Assembly (NCBI GenBank): GCA_902800305.1
Contig: CADCDP010000012.1
Span: 17,956-81,955 of the forward strand
Direction: 5' to 3'
Length of the DNA: 64,000 nucleotides
Source of the DNA: an uncultured Bacteroidales bacterium
Lineage (GTDB): Bacteria > Bacteroidota > Bacteroidia > Bacteroidales > Bacteroidaceae
Shown: positions 1 through 10,296 of the stretch, in pieces
Numbering within the stretch: position 1 is the first letter of the stretch
Layout of the letters: each line of letters begins with the position of its first letter
Made by a program: the position numbers and the translations under genes
Notes under the pieces: model-generated
The model's input: only the letters and a program-made list of their open reading frames with translations
Databases searched by the model: none
Told to the model about the DNA's origin: nothing

Positions 1-1
1 C

Positions 2-352
2 AAATGTTTGTTTGCTGACCATACAGGATGGTGTTATCCTGATTTCCTTAGTCAGCAAATGGTACTCGATGCAAAATATAAATGGTATGACGACTGGACT
101 AAAGTACAGACAAAAGACTTGTATCAAGTCATTTCATACATGCATGTGCTTAATAGAGATAAAGGTGGATATATAGTTCCTGTGGACTGGTTTTCAAACG
201 TTATGCCTTCTAAAATACTTAATGGCAAAGGTGGCTCCATGTCAATATACGGCATGAACGTTAATTTCAAAGTGAATTCTTTTGACGATTATATGAAGCA
301 GATGGCTTCCGCCGAAAAGAAAATAACAAGTGTAATTATTGTGGACACATGA
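2..352 (+). CDS. McrC-like restriction nuclease, C-terminal part (5' end outside window)
   Basis: Open reading frame entering from the left edge, so the N-terminus is missing; about 115 residues remain. The segment PDF followed about 10 residues later by VLDAKYK has the spacing of a PD-(D/E)XK nuclease core, and the following DLYQ...SYMH pattern matches the helix that usually follows this core in McrC-like subunits of modification-dependent restriction systems. McrC normally works with a GTPase partner (McrB), whose gene would lie upstream and is not visible. Family assignment is by motif recognition only; another PD-(D/E)XK protein such as a LlaJI-type nuclease is possible. No typical terminator follows; the next 120 nt are featureless. 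Confidence 0.55.
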   Translation, partial: KCLFADHTGWCYPDFLSQQMVLDAKYKWYDDWTKVQTKDLYQVISYMHVLNRDKGGYIVPVDWFSNVMPSKILNGKGGSMSIYGMNVNFKVNSFDDYMKQMASAEKKITSVIIVDT

Positions 353-471
353 AACCGGCAAAGATTTTCCAACAATATAATTGGATTGTGAACACCCTGT
401 AACAATACAAGAAGTTACTTGGGGAACAAATTCGAAATGACATATTCTCAATAGGTTGGGGCCATCATAAA

Positions 472-756
472 GTGCTAATAGACAAATATTCCAAGCAACC
501 AGAAAAGGCTTTGTTCTTTGTCAATCAGATGGTGGACTCAGAGACCATACAAAAGGGTCTTGAGACCATACAAGAGGATGCAAAGATCATACAAAAGAGC
601 ATACAAAAGGATTCAGAGACCATACAAAAGGTCATACAAAAGGCTCTTTCAAAAGTCGCGAAAAAAACAGAAAGCACGCAGAAAGATATAGTTTTTGAGC
701 TAAGAGAACAAGATTTTTGGTGTTTTGTTGTTCTAAAATTGCTCAATCCAAAATAA
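472..756 (+). CDS. repeat-rich hypothetical ORF, probable gene remnant
   Basis: A 94-residue frame from a GTG codon. Its middle consists of degenerate ETIQK / IIQK / VIQK units, mirrored in the DNA as repeated CATACAAAAG words between about 545 and 645. Such IQK-type linkers occur in Bacteroidota ahead of winged-helix tails of AlbA-type ATP-binding regulators, but neither flanking domain is present here. The 3' end runs into the -33 box of the trigger factor promoter (739-741), which suggests this is not an intact modern gene. I cannot assign a function; it may be a decayed leftover of the same accessory segment as the McrC-like gene upstream. Confidence 0.3.
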   Translation: MLIDKYSKQPEKALFFVNQMVDSETIQKGLETIQEDAKIIQKSIQKDSETIQKVIQKALSKVAKKTESTQKDIVFELREQDFWCFVVLKLLNPK

Positions 757-769
757 AGTGCTACCTTTG
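739..769 (+). promoter_or_regulatory. Bacteroidota promoter for tig
   Basis: TTG at 739-741, a 20-nt spacer, and TACCTTTG at 762-769 fit the Bacteroidota primary sigma factor consensus (TTG, 19-21 nt, TAnnTTTG). The tig start follows 39 nt downstream. Confidence 0.8.
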
Positions 770-808
770 CAGCCGATTTTGTAGAAAACTCATTATTAAA
801 GAAGTAAT

Positions 809-2143
809 ATGAATATTTCAGTAGAGAACATTGACAAGGTGAACGCGGTGATGACAGCCGTGATGGAACCTGCCGACTATACGGAGAAGTATGAGAAGGC
901 TATCAAGGACGCTAAGAAGAAAATGAATATGCCGGGTTTCCGTCCGGGTATGGTGCCTACGGGGCTGATTAAGAAGCAGTTTGGCGTGAGCATCTTGGCC
1001 GACGAGGTGAACAAACTTTTGCAGGACGGACTGTTTGGCTATATCCGTGAGAATAAAATCAATATGCTGGGTGAGCCTCTGCCTACGGAGGATAATAATA
1101 AGGTGGAACTGAAGGAAGGCGAGTCTTTCACGTTCAAGTTTGACTTGGCCATCGCACCTGAGTTTGATGTGAATCTGTCGAAGGACGATAAGATTGTTTA
1201 CTACAATGTGGACGTGACTGACCAGATGGTGGAGAATCAGGTGGACATGTATCGTCAGCGTGGTGGCAACTATGAGAAGGTCGATTCTTACGAGGATAAC
1301 GATATGGTGAAGGGTGTCATCACGGAGCTGGATGTGGAGAATCCTGTTACGGCTGAAGGTGTGGTGATGCTGCCTAAGTACTTCAAGAATGACGACCAAA
1401 AGAAACTCTTTGACGGTGTGAAGGCAAACGACATCGTGACGTTCAATCCATCGGTGGCATACGACAACAACGAGGCTGAACTGACTTCTCTGCTGAAGGT
1501 GGAGAAGGAGGATGCGCTGAACCACAAGGGCGAGTTTAACTTCCAGATTACAGAGATTACTCGTTTCGTGCCAGGCCCCTTCAATCAGGAGTTGTTCGAC
1601 ACGGTGTTCCCTGGTGGTGAAGTGAAGACAGAAGAAGAATTCCGTGCTAAGGTGAAGGCTCTCATCGCGTCTCAGTTTAAGAAGGATAGCGATTATAAGT
1701 TCATCCTCGATGTGCGCAAGTACGTGACTGAGAAGGTGGGTAAGCTGGAGTTCCCCGAGGAGAAATTGAAGAAGATTCTGTTGGCCAACAACAATGGTGA
1801 CGAGGAGAAGGTGGATGCTCAGTTTGACAAGAGCCTCGAAGAGTTGACTTGGCACCTTATCAAGGAGAAGCTTGTGGAACAGAATGCCATCAAGGTGGAA
1901 GATGAGGATGTGAGGAACATGGCTAAGGAAGTGACTCGTATGCAGTTTGCTCAGTATGGCATGTTGAACATCCCTGATGAGTATCTGGAAAGCTCTGTGA
2001 AGGAAATGTTGAAGAAGCGCGAGACAGTGGATAATCTGATTGACCGTTGTATCGAAGTGAAGTTGGGTGCTGCCTTGAAAGAAAAGGTGACGCTGGACGA
2101 GAAGACTGTCAGCACAGAGGAGTTCAACAAGATGTTTCAGTAA
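809..2143 (+). CDS. tig: trigger factor
   Basis: Ribosome-associated chaperone that binds nascent chains at the exit tunnel and helps cytosolic folding. The N-terminal ribosome-binding domain holds the signature loop GFRPG (about residues 43-47), preceded by the usual Lys-rich helix. The middle part (about 150-250) is in the place of the FKBP-like PPIase domain but is divergent, as usual in Bacteroidota. The C-terminal half (about 260-440) is helical, as in the substrate-cradling arms. At 444 residues the length is normal. It is followed at once by clpP and clpX, the conserved tig-clpP-clpX order seen in many bacteria, but clpP has its own promoter. Confidence 0.93.
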   Translation: MNISVENIDKVNAVMTAVMEPADYTEKYEKAIKDAKKKMNMPGFRPGMVPTGLIKKQFGVSILADEVNKLLQDGLFGYIRENKINMLGEPLPTEDNNKVELKEGESFTFKFDLAIAPEFDVNLSKDDKIVYYNVDVTDQMVENQVDMYRQRGGNYEKVDSYEDNDMVKGVITELDVENPVTAEGVVMLPKYFKNDDQKKLFDGVKANDIVTFNPSVAYDNNEAELTSLLKVEKEDALNHKGEFNFQITEITRFVPGPFNQELFDTVFPGGEVKTEEEFRAKVKALIASQFKKDSDYKFILDVRKYVTEKVGKLEFPEEKLKKILLANNNGDEEKVDAQFDKSLEELTWHLIKEKLVEQNAIKVEDEDVRNMAKEVTRMQFAQYGMLNIPDEYLESSVKEMLKKRETVDNLIDRCIEVKLGAALKEKVTLDEKTVSTEEFNKMFQ

Positions 2144-2167
2144 AAAAACATAAAAAAGTAAAAAAAG

Positions 2168-2201
2168 GTGGTAAGAATTTTTTGTTCTTACCACTTTTTT
2201 T
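2168..2201 (+). terminator. intrinsic terminator after tig
   Basis: Perfect 10-bp stem GTGGTAAGAA (2168-2177) with TTCTTACCAC (2185-2194), a 7-nt T-rich loop, and a T run from 2195. Its loop contains the -33 TTG box of the clpP promoter. Confidence 0.8.
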
Positions 2202-2210
2202 ATACCTTTG
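2182..2210 (+). promoter_or_regulatory. clpP promoter nested in the tig terminator
   Basis: TTG at 2182-2184 (in the terminator loop), an 18-nt spacer, and TACCTTTG at 2203-2210. Transcription would start near 2216, leaving a short leader before the clpP start. Confidence 0.7.
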
Positions 2211-2251
2211 TGGCTCGAAATGTATAAACAGTGACTAATTTGACTCAATTT

Positions 2252-2926
2252 ATGATGAATGATTTTCAGAAGTATGCTACTAAGCATTTGGGAATGAACA
2301 GTATGGTGCTTGACGATGTTATGAGAGCACAGGCAGGTTATTTGAACCCCTATATATTGGAGGAAAGGCAACTGAATGTCACCCAACTTGACGTTTTCTC
2401 TCGTTTGATGATGGATAGAATCATCTTCTTGGGTACGGAGGTGAATGACTATACGGCGAATGTGCTGCAAGCGCAGATGCTCTATCTGGATAGTGTGGAC
2501 AGCGCGAAGGACATTAGCATCTATATCAACTCTCCTGGTGGCAGTGTGTATGCAGGTCTGGGTATCTACGACACGATGCAGTTCATCAACAGCGATGTGC
2601 AGACCATCTGCACGGGTATGGCTGCCTCGATGGCCGCTGTGTTGCTTGTGGCTGGCAAGGAGGGCAAGCGTAGTGCGTTGCCTCATAGTCGCATTATGAT
2701 TCACCAACCGATGGGTGGTGCGCAGGGTCAGGCCAGCGACATTGAGATTACGGCACGAGAGATTCAGAAGTTGAAGAAAGAATTATATACCATCATCAGC
2801 GAGCACAGCCATCAGCCTTTCGACAAGGTGTGGGCAGACAGCGACCGCGATTACTGGATGACTGCCGAAGAGGCTAAGGAGTATGGCATGGTCGATGAGG
2901 TGCTGGTAAGAAAGAAAGGTGAGTGA
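2252..2926 (+). CDS. clpP: ATP-dependent Clp protease proteolytic subunit
   Basis: Serine peptidase that forms the tetradecameric barrel of the ClpXP protease; substrates are fed in by ClpX, encoded just downstream. The nucleophile lies in GMAAS (Ser126 in this numbering) and the catalytic His in MIHQP (His151); the oxyanion/handle segment SPGGSVYAG and helix GAQGQASDIEI are intact. I prefer the ATG at 2252 (protein starts MMNDF) because known Bacteroidales ClpP proteins start with this DF(R/Q)KYAT segment; an in-frame GTG at 2231 would add seven residues and leave only about a 15-nt leader. Gap to clpX is 83 nt with no clear second promoter, so co-transcription is likely. Confidence 0.93.
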   Translation: MMNDFQKYATKHLGMNSMVLDDVMRAQAGYLNPYILEERQLNVTQLDVFSRLMMDRIIFLGTEVNDYTANVLQAQMLYLDSVDSAKDISIYINSPGGSVYAGLGIYDTMQFINSDVQTICTGMAASMAAVLLVAGKEGKRSALPHSRIMIHQPMGGAQGQASDIEITAREIQKLKKELYTIISEHSHQPFDKVWADSDRDYWMTAEEAKEYGMVDEVLVRKKGE

Positions 2927-2956
2927 TAGGGCTTGGGGCTTGTAGGATTTATTGTA

Positions 2957-2973
2957 CCTATAGAATCTATAGG
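2957..2973. repeat. 17-bp perfect palindrome between clpP and clpX
   Basis: CCTATAGA-A-TCTATAGG, an 8+1+8 odd palindrome located 31 nt after the clpP stop and 37 nt before clpX. It could be an operator or an mRNA hairpin; no U run follows, so it is not a typical terminator. Confidence 0.5.
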
Positions 2974-3009
2974 ATATATACACATTATATATAATATAAG
3001 GAATAGAAA

Positions 3010-4242
3010 GTGGCAAAAATGAATAAATGCTCGTTCTGTGGTCGTCGGGAAAATGAGGTCAAGATGCTTGTTTATGGCATCGAAGGCTATATTTGTGATG
3101 ACTGTATAGAACAGGCCAATGAGATACTGAAAGAGCATCGGTTGGGTGCAGGCAAGGTGCCAAAACTGGAGAACCTGCCGAAGCCTAAAGAGATAAAGGA
3201 ATATCTGGACAGGTATGTGATTGGGCAGGATGCGGCGAAAATGACGCTTTCGGTGGCTGTCTATAACCACTATAAGCGGCTTAATCACCCTGGCGAGACG
3301 GACGATGTGGAACTGGAAAAGTCGAACATCATCATGGTGGGAAGCACGGGCACAGGAAAGACGTTGTTGGCGAGAACGATTGCCAAGATGCTGGTGGTGC
3401 CGTTTGCTATGGTTGATGCTACAGTGCTGACGGAAGCTGGCTATGTGGGTGAAGATGTGGAAAGTCTTTTGGCTCGTTTGCTTCAAGCTGCCGACGGCGA
3501 TGTAAAGCAGGCAGAACGAGGCATCGTCTTTATCGACGAGATAGACAAAATCGCTCGTAAGGGCGACAATCCCAGCATCACACGTGATGTGAGCGGAGAA
3601 GGTGTGCAACAGGGACTGCTCAAGTTGTTGGAAGGGAGTATCGTGAATGTGCCGCCGCAGGGTGGACGCAAACACCCTGAACAGCAGTTCATTCAGGTAG
3701 ATACGAGAAACATTCTCTTCATCTGTGGTGGTGCTTTCGATGGCATCGAGAAGCGCATCGCACAGCGTCTGAACACGCATGTGGTGGGCTTTGATGCAGC
3801 TCGCAATGTGGCCAAGATTGATAAGTCGAACATGATGCAGTATATTGCTCCGATGGACTTGAAGTCTTTCGGATTGATTCCCGAGATTATCGGTCGTCTG
3901 CCCATCTTGACACACCTCGAACCGCTTGACCGAAAGGCACTGCGCTCCATTTTGACCGAACCGAAGAACTCCATCGTGAGGCAATACATCAAAATGTTCG
4001 AGATAGATGGTGTGAAGTTGGTCTTCGAGGAAGAAGTGCTGGACTATGTGGTGGACAAGGCTATCGAATTCAAATTGGGTGCGCGTGGCTTACGATCGCT
4101 CATCGAAACCATCATGATGGAACCGATGTTTGAGGTGCCTTCCACCAAAGTCAAGAAATATGTTGTCACTCTCGATTTTGCAAAACAAAAAGTGGAGAAT
4201 GCTAACATGACGGTGCTAAAAGAAAGCATTGAGGATAAATAA
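3010..4242 (+). CDS. clpX: ATP-dependent Clp protease ATP-binding subunit ClpX
   Basis: AAA+ unfoldase that recognises tagged or signal-bearing proteins and threads them into ClpP. Starts with the treble-clef zinc-binding domain (CSFCG, then CDDC, about residues 6-40), followed by Walker A GSTGTGKT (about 113-120), Walker B VFIDEID (about 174-180) and the sensor/arginine region RGLRS. The 410-residue length is usual. The GTG at 3010 is supported by an AAGGA at 2998-3002 seven nt upstream; an ATG three codons later is the alternative. Downstream gene recQ has its own promoter. Confidence 0.93.
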   Translation: MAKMNKCSFCGRRENEVKMLVYGIEGYICDDCIEQANEILKEHRLGAGKVPKLENLPKPKEIKEYLDRYVIGQDAAKMTLSVAVYNHYKRLNHPGETDDVELEKSNIIMVGSTGTGKTLLARTIAKMLVVPFAMVDATVLTEAGYVGEDVESLLARLLQAADGDVKQAERGIVFIDEIDKIARKGDNPSITRDVSGEGVQQGLLKLLEGSIVNVPPQGGRKHPEQQFIQVDTRNILFICGGAFDGIEKRIAQRLNTHVVGFDAARNVAKIDKSNMMQYIAPMDLKSFGLIPEIIGRLPILTHLEPLDRKALRSILTEPKNSIVRQYIKMFEIDGVKLVFEEEVLDYVVDKAIEFKLGARGLRSLIETIMMEPMFEVPSTKVKKYVVTLDFAKQKVENANMTVLKESIEDK

Positions 4243-4284
4243 AGGAATATTTTTGTGATTTAGTTATACTTTTTTCTTTTTTTC

Positions 4285-4315
4285 TTTGTAATTTAAAAAC
4301 AGATTTATAACTTTG
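4285..4315 (+). promoter_or_regulatory. promoter for recQ
   Basis: TTTG at 4285-4288, 19-nt spacer, TAACTTTG at 4308-4315; leader of about 45 nt to the recQ ATG. Confidence 0.75.
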
Positions 4316-4365
4316 TTGATGAAAAGCATTTGATGTCTTCCGATAACACACACTCTCTATAGTAC

Positions 4366-6954
4366 ATGAAAAAACCTGCAACATTACAACAATCGCTGAA
4401 ATACTATTTCGGTTTCGACACATTCAAGGGCGACCAAGAGGCAATCATCCAGAATTTGCTTGCTGGCAACGACACGTTTGTGTTGATGCCAACAGGTGGT
4501 GGCAAGTCGTTATGCTACCAGTTGCCGGCTTTGCTTATGGAGGGTACGGCTATTGTTATCTCTCCGCTGATTGCTTTGATGAAGAACCAAGTGGATGCCA
4601 TTAAGTATATCAGTGAGGAAGACTGTGTGGCGCATTTTATTAACTCGTCGCTCAGCAAGGCTAATATCGAACAGGTGAAAGCCGACATCATGGCGGGGAA
4701 GACCAAGATGCTTTATGTGGCTCCCGAATCCTTGATGAAGGAAGACAATGTGGAATTTCTGCGGCAAGTCAAGATTTCTTTTTTTGCGATAGATGAGGCT
4801 CACTGCATCTCCGAATGGGGACATGACTTCCGCCCCGAATATCGGAAAATCCGTCCTGTCATCAACTGGATTGCCATGGCTCCGATTATCGAATTGTTCC
4901 TGCCTCGCGACAAGGTGGCTGTCTTTAGGGCATTGACAGATGCTTATAGGGAGCATAAGGTTCGCCTTGAAGCCATCAACAAGGATCTAAAGCAGTTTCC
5001 AGACCGGACGAAGAAGAAGGCTTTCGATGTGCTTTCGAAGCAAGTGCAAGGTTTGGCAGACATCATTGGTTTTATCTCGGAGATGCGGGAACAGATTAAG
5101 GATAAGTCGGACAAGTGTTATCGATTGGATTCCAAATTCAGTGATGCGCTCATTGGCATGATGCCATCCTTCCGCAAGAATTATATGGCACTAAAGGAAA
5201 AAGTGGCGGGGATTCCAGCGGTAGATGCCTTGCCCGAATTGCCATCCGACGAGGACATCCAGAAGGCGTCTTTGAAAATATATAATGCTCCTGTCATTGC
5301 CTTGACGGCTACAGCGACGGACAAGGTGCGTACTGACATTAAGAGAAATTTGGGAATTATAGAGGCGAAAGACTATAAGTCATCCTTCAATCGCCCGAAC
5401 CTCTATTATGAAGTTCGACAGAAAACAGCCAATGTCCATAAAGATATTATCAAGTTTATTAAGCAGAATGAAGGTAAGAGTGGCATCATTTACTGTTTGA
5501 GTCGAAAGAAAGTGGAGGATTTGGCAGAAGTGCTGAAAGCCAACGACATCAAGGCTGCTGCCTATCACGCTGGCATGGATTCCAAAGACCGCAGCGACAC
5601 ACAAGACGACTTCATCATGGAGCGCGTTGATGTGATTGTGGCTACGATTGCTTTCGGCATGGGCATCGATAAGCCAGATGTACGTTTCGTTATCCATTAT
5701 GACATCCCCAAGAGCTTGGAGGGCTACTATCAGGAAACGGGTCGTGCTGGTCGTGATGGCGGTGAAGGCCAGTGCATCACTTTCTATTGCCATAAAGACC
5801 TTGAGAAGTTGGAGCGGTTTATGAAGGACAAAACTCCAGCCGAAAAGGACATTGGTAGTCACCTGTTGGGTGAAACTGCTGCATATTGCGAGTCTTCTGT
5901 TTGTCGAAGAAAAATGCTTCTCCACTATTTTGGTGAAGAATATCAACAAGAAAATTGTGGAAATTGTGATAATTGTTTACATCCGAAAATGAAGATAGAA
6001 GCAATGGAAAATTTACTGCTTGCTTTGCAGACCATTCAAGCAGTAAAGGAAAATTTCAGACAAGAATATATCATCAATATACTTCGTGGCGAAGAGAATG
6101 AGACGATTCTCAGTCATCACCACGACCAGTTGGAACAGTTTGGTGCGGGAGCCGATGTGGAGGAGTCCATGTGGGATGCCATTATCAATCAAGCTTGTTT
6201 GGATGGGTATATGACTAAGGAAGTGGAGTCGTATGGTGTGCTCAAACTGACCAAGGAAGGAAAGAAGTTTATGAAGAAACCTGTTTCGTTCCAGATTGTT
6301 GAGAACAACGATTTCGATGATGATTTCGATGATAGTAACGAACAAGGCGGTACTGGAGTGGCTGATGAGGCGCTTTATAAGATGCTGATTGATTTACGAA
6401 AGAAAATCGCTAAACGTTACGATGTCCCTCCATACGTGGTCTTCCAAGATGCGTCGCTTGAATCCATGTCAACGTTGTACCCCATCAACGAGGAGGAACT
6501 CCAGAATATTCCAGGAGTTGGAGCCGGCAAGGCAAAACGCTATGGTGAAGAGTTCTGCAAACTCATCAAGCGGCATTGCGAGGACAACGACATCGTTCGC
6601 CCAACAGACATGCGTGTACGAACGGTTGCCAATAAGTCGAAAGTCAAGGTGAAGATTATTCAAGCCATTGACCGAAAGGTGGACCTTGAAGACATCGCTA
6701 AAGGCAATGGACTTGATTTCGATGAACTTCTCGATGAGATGGAGGCTATCGTCTATAGTGGTACCAAATTGAATATCGATTATTATTTCAAAGACATCGA
6801 TATGGACGAAGACGTTATAGAGGATATCTATGACTATTTCCGCCGGAGCGAAACCGACGACCTTGATACTGCCCTTGACAATCTCGATGGCGACATCTAT
6901 GAGGAAGATGTTCGTTTGGTACGTATCAAGTTTATTAGCGAAATGGCTAATTAA
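4366..6954 (+). CDS. recQ: ATP-dependent DNA helicase RecQ with large internal insertion
   Basis: 3'-5' DNA helicase of superfamily 2 acting in recombination and fork repair. Walker A is in MPTGGGKS (41-48), DEAH box at 143-146, motif III in ALTATAT (312-318), motif VI in [10 protein letters not shown]. Zinc-binding cysteines (CESSVC, CGNCDNC) mark the RQC region, then an HRDC domain (about 665-735) and a C-terminal helix-turn-helix-like tail. At 862 residues it is about 135 longer than typical Bacteroidales RecQ: a helical, Lys/Glu-rich block, about residues 171-306 (4876-5283), splits the protein between motif II and motif III. The block is in frame and flanked by the similar words MAPIIEL and NAPVIAL. 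Reading frame and helicase motifs are intact, so the protein is probably active. Confidence 0.9.
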   Translation: MKKPATLQQSLKYYFGFDTFKGDQEAIIQNLLAGNDTFVLMPTGGGKSLCYQLPALLMEGTAIVISPLIALMKNQVDAIKYISEEDCVAHFINSSLSKANIEQVKADIMAGKTKMLYVAPESLMKEDNVEFLRQVKISFFAIDEAHCISEWGHDFRPEYRKIRPVINWIAMAPIIELFLPRDKVAVFRALTDAYREHKVRLEAINKDLKQFPDRTKKKAFDVLSKQVQGLADIIGFISEMREQIKDKSDKCYRLDSKFSDALIGMMPSFRKNYMALKEKVAGIPAVDALPELPSDEDIQKASLKIYNAPVIALTATATDKVRTDIKRNLGIIEAKDYKSSFNRPNLYYEVRQKTANVHKDIIKFIKQNEGKSGIIYCLSRKKVEDLAEVLKANDIKAAAYHAGMDSKDRSDTQDDFIMERVDVIVATIAFGMGIDKPDVRFVIHYDIPKSLEGYYQETGRAGRDGGEGQCITFYCHKDLEKLERFMKDKTPAEKDIGSHLLGETAAYCESSVCRRKMLLHYFGEEYQQENCGNCDNCLHPKMKIEAMENLLLALQTIQAVKENFRQEYIINILRGEENETILSHHHDQLEQFGAGADVEESMWDAIINQACLDGYMTKEVESYGVLKLTKEGKKFMKKPVSFQIVENNDFDDDFDDSNEQGGTGVADEALYKMLIDLRKKIAKRYDVPPYVVFQDASLESMSTLYPINEEELQNIPGVGAGKAKRYGEEFCKLIKRHCEDNDIVRPTDMRVRTVANKSKVKVKIIQAIDRKVDLEDIAKGNGLDFDELLDEMEAIVYSGTKLNIDYYFKDIDMDEDVIEDIYDYFRRSETDDLDTALDNLDGDIYEEDVRLVRIKFISEMAN

Positions 6955-7064
6955 GGTAAAAAAGAAAAAATGAAAAGTGAAAAATTTGCTACCGCAGCAG
7001 TTCGCCAATCGTTGACGTGCAAGTGCGGTAGCAAATTTTTCACTTTTCATTTTTACCTTTTACC
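6955..7064. repeat. long inverted-repeat element between recQ and guaB
   Basis: Two perfect 31-nt complementary arms (6966-6996 and 7024-7054) around a 27-nt centre, with less perfect extension to GGTAAA at 6955 and TACC at 7064. It starts directly after the recQ stop codon and ends before the guaB promoter. The arm reads ...GAAAAATTTGCTACCGCA, and a near copy occurs at 29007-29037. It could act as a bidirectional terminator, but size and arm composition indicate a dispersed palindromic element. Confidence 0.8.
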
Positions 7065-7080
7065 TTTTTTTACTTTTTCT

Positions 7081-7111
7081 TTTGCCATGTCGTAAAAAGT
7101 CCTTACCTTTG
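7081..7111 (+). promoter_or_regulatory. promoter for guaB
   Basis: TTTG at 7081-7084, 19-nt spacer, TACCTTTG at 7104-7111; start codon 23 nt downstream, giving a short leader. Confidence 0.8.
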
Positions 7112-7121
7112 CACGCAATAA

Positions 7122-8612
<1,491 letters not shown>

Positions 8613-8710
8613 ACGGCGTAGGCTTTATGTCCAGGCGATAGGACGCCATAAGGCGCATCGGGCTTGCATGATAACTCATGTGCCCGTTGGTAATTTTGAC
8701 ATAAGCCCGT
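8613..8710 (+). other. potential structured RNA after guaB
   Basis: Directly after the guaB stop the sequence can fold into a compact multi-helix form: 8621-8631 (GGCTTTATGTC) pairs with 8698-8707 (GACATAAGCC, one bulge); inside it GGGC-TTG-CATGA pairs with TCATG-T-GCCC (8660-8671 with 8676-8685, loop TAAC); and CGCC at 8644-8647 can pair either with GGCG 8634-8637 or with GGCG 8652-8655, two mutually exclusive helices. No known RNA family is recognised. A TAATTTTG at 8691-8698 could also be a -7 box for a short RNA ending at the 8776-8807 terminator. Confidence 0.3.
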
Positions 8711-8775
8711 TATTGAAGTACTTGTGTCGAGAACGTCTAAATTGTACTTGGAATTGTTAAAAAACTATTATAGGA

Positions 8776-8807
8776 GCGATTACCACTAACGTGGTAGTCG
8801 CTTTTTT
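8776..8807 (+). terminator. intrinsic terminator
   Basis: Stem GCGATTACCAC (8776-8786) with GTGGTAGTCGC (8791-8801), one G-T pair, TAAC loop, then six T. Ends the guaB transcript or the small RNA candidate. Confidence 0.8.
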
Positions 8808-8820
8808 CGTTTGTTTTTCG

Positions 8821-8828
8821 TACCTTTG
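8821..8828 (+). promoter_or_regulatory. -7 box for the PPIase-SurA-OstA operon
   Basis: TACCTTTG 31 nt before the start codon at 8859. The -33 region falls in the T tract of the preceding terminator and shows no clear TTG. Confidence 0.6.
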
Positions 8829-8858
8829 CACTCAAATATGTAAAAAAGAGAACAAAAG

Positions 8859-10295
8859 ATGAAAAAGATAGCATTAGCGGTGGCGACATTCGCAATGGGG
8901 CTGACGGCTGTGGCGCAGACGGCAGACCCCGTCATCATGAAAATCAATGGTAAGAATATCACGAGAAGTGAGTTTGAGTATTCGTTCAACAAGAATAACT
9001 CCGACGGTGTGCTTGACAAGAAGTCTGTAGAGGAGTATGTGCCTTTGTTTGTCGATTTCAAGCTGAAGGTGGCGGAGGCAGAATATCAGAAAATCGACAC
9101 GATTGCAAGCATTCGCAAAGAACTGGACGGTTATAAGGAGCAGATGGTGATACCTACGATAGTGGATTCTGCTTTCATTGAGCGTGAGGCCAGAAAGACT
9201 TACGACAATACGGCGGCTCGTTTCGATGGACAAGACCTTTTGACTGCCAGCCACATTCTGGTGCTCTTGCGTCAGGATGCTACGGAAGAACAGCAACAGG
9301 CAGGAAAAGCTCGCATTGACTCCATCTACGATGTGCTGAAGGCCGTGCCGAAAGACCAACTGGCTGCGAAGTTTGCTGAAGTGGCGCAGGCAACCAGTGA
9401 CGACAAGGGGAGTGCCCAGCGTGGTGGTGCCCTTGGCCAGTTTGGAAAGGGCATGATGATTCCTGATTTCGAGAATGCAGCCTACGCGTTGAAAGTAGGT
9501 GAAATGTCTGCTCCAGTCAAGTCAACGGTAGGTTATCACATCATCTATATGACAGAACGCCATCCGTTTGAGCCATACGAGTTCCATCACGATAACATTA
9601 TTAAGTTCCTGGAACAGCGAGGCATTCGTGAAGCTTCAGCCAATGCTTACATCGACTCTATTGCCCAGCAAAGGGGTGTCGCTCGTGCAGAAGTGATAGA
9701 GGAACTGCACCAGAAGTTGATGGAAGAGGATGCCGAACAGAAATACCTTTCTCAAGAATACTACGATGGCACCTTGATGTATGAGGTGACAAAGAAGGAT
9801 GTTTGGGATAAAGCACAGAATGACACGGACGGTCAGGCTGCCTATTTCAAGGCACATAAAAAGGATTATGCTTGGGACTCTCCACGTTTCTGTGGCATCA
9901 TTATTCATGCCAAGGATGCTGCTACTGTAGCCAAGGCAAAGACACTGCTGAAAGGTGTGGCAGAGGAGGACTATGCGAAGACGGTCACTTCGGGTTTGAA
10001 CAACGACTCTGTGAAGGTGGTTCGTGTTGAACGAGGCATTTTTAAGCAAGGTGACAATGCTAACGTGGACAGTCTGGTGTTTAAGCAGAAGACGACCCTG
10101 AAACCGATGAAGGATTATCCCGAAACAGATGTGTACGGAAAAATAGCCAAGGCACCTCGTAGCTACAAGGATGTGAAGGGACAGGTGACGACTGACTATC
10201 AAAACATGATGGAGAAGCAGTGGGTGGATGAACTTCGGAAGAAATTTTCGGTAGAAGTGTATGATGAAGTTGTCAAGACGGTAAACAAACATTGA
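8859..10295 (+). CDS. periplasmic parvulin-type peptidyl-prolyl isomerase
   Basis: Signal peptide (Lys-Lys then a hydrophobic stretch ending AVAQ, residues 1-20) sends it to the periplasm. A parvulin/rotamase domain lies at about 125-230: it opens with LLTASHILVLL, contains the GGALGQFGKG loop, and closes with TVGYHIIYM. The following about 240 residues are SurA-like flanking sequence with another weak rotamase-like part (about 330-440). Role: chaperone/isomerase for outer-membrane proteins. The stop codon is one nt before the next start (surA), so both are translated from one mRNA with the OstA-like gene. I give no symbol because two paralogs of this family lie side by side. Confidence 0.85.
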   Translation: MKKIALAVATFAMGLTAVAQTADPVIMKINGKNITRSEFEYSFNKNNSDGVLDKKSVEEYVPLFVDFKLKVAEAEYQKIDTIASIRKELDGYKEQMVIPTIVDSAFIEREARKTYDNTAARFDGQDLLTASHILVLLRQDATEEQQQAGKARIDSIYDVLKAVPKDQLAAKFAEVAQATSDDKGSAQRGGALGQFGKGMMIPDFENAAYALKVGEMSAPVKSTVGYHIIYMTERHPFEPYEFHHDNIIKFLEQRGIREASANAYIDSIAQQRGVARAEVIEELHQKLMEEDAEQKYLSQEYYDGTLMYEVTKKDVWDKAQNDTDGQAAYFKAHKKDYAWDSPRFCGIIIHAKDAATVAKAKTLLKGVAEEDYAKTVTSGLNNDSVKVVRVERGIFKQGDNANVDSLVFKQKTTLKPMKDYPETDVYGKIAKAPRSYKDVKGQVTTDYQNMMEKQWVDELRKKFSVEVYDEVVKTVNKH

Positions 10296-10296
10296 C

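Larger units (their letters stand above)
353..808. other. intergenic and remnant region before tig
   Basis: About 450 nt between the McrC-like stop and the tig start. It holds only the repeat-rich ORF at 472-756 and the tig promoter. The first 119 nt show no start codon with a convincing coding frame and no hairpin I can support. Confidence 0.5.

Noticed and set aside
1..352. Complete McrBC defence system
   Set aside because: Only the end of one gene is visible; no GTPase partner lies in the window, so no system is claimed.
818..2707. A 629-codon open frame on the minus strand opposite tig and clpP
   Set aside because: It is antisense to two certain genes, has unnatural His/Leu-rich composition, and arises from their codon bias.
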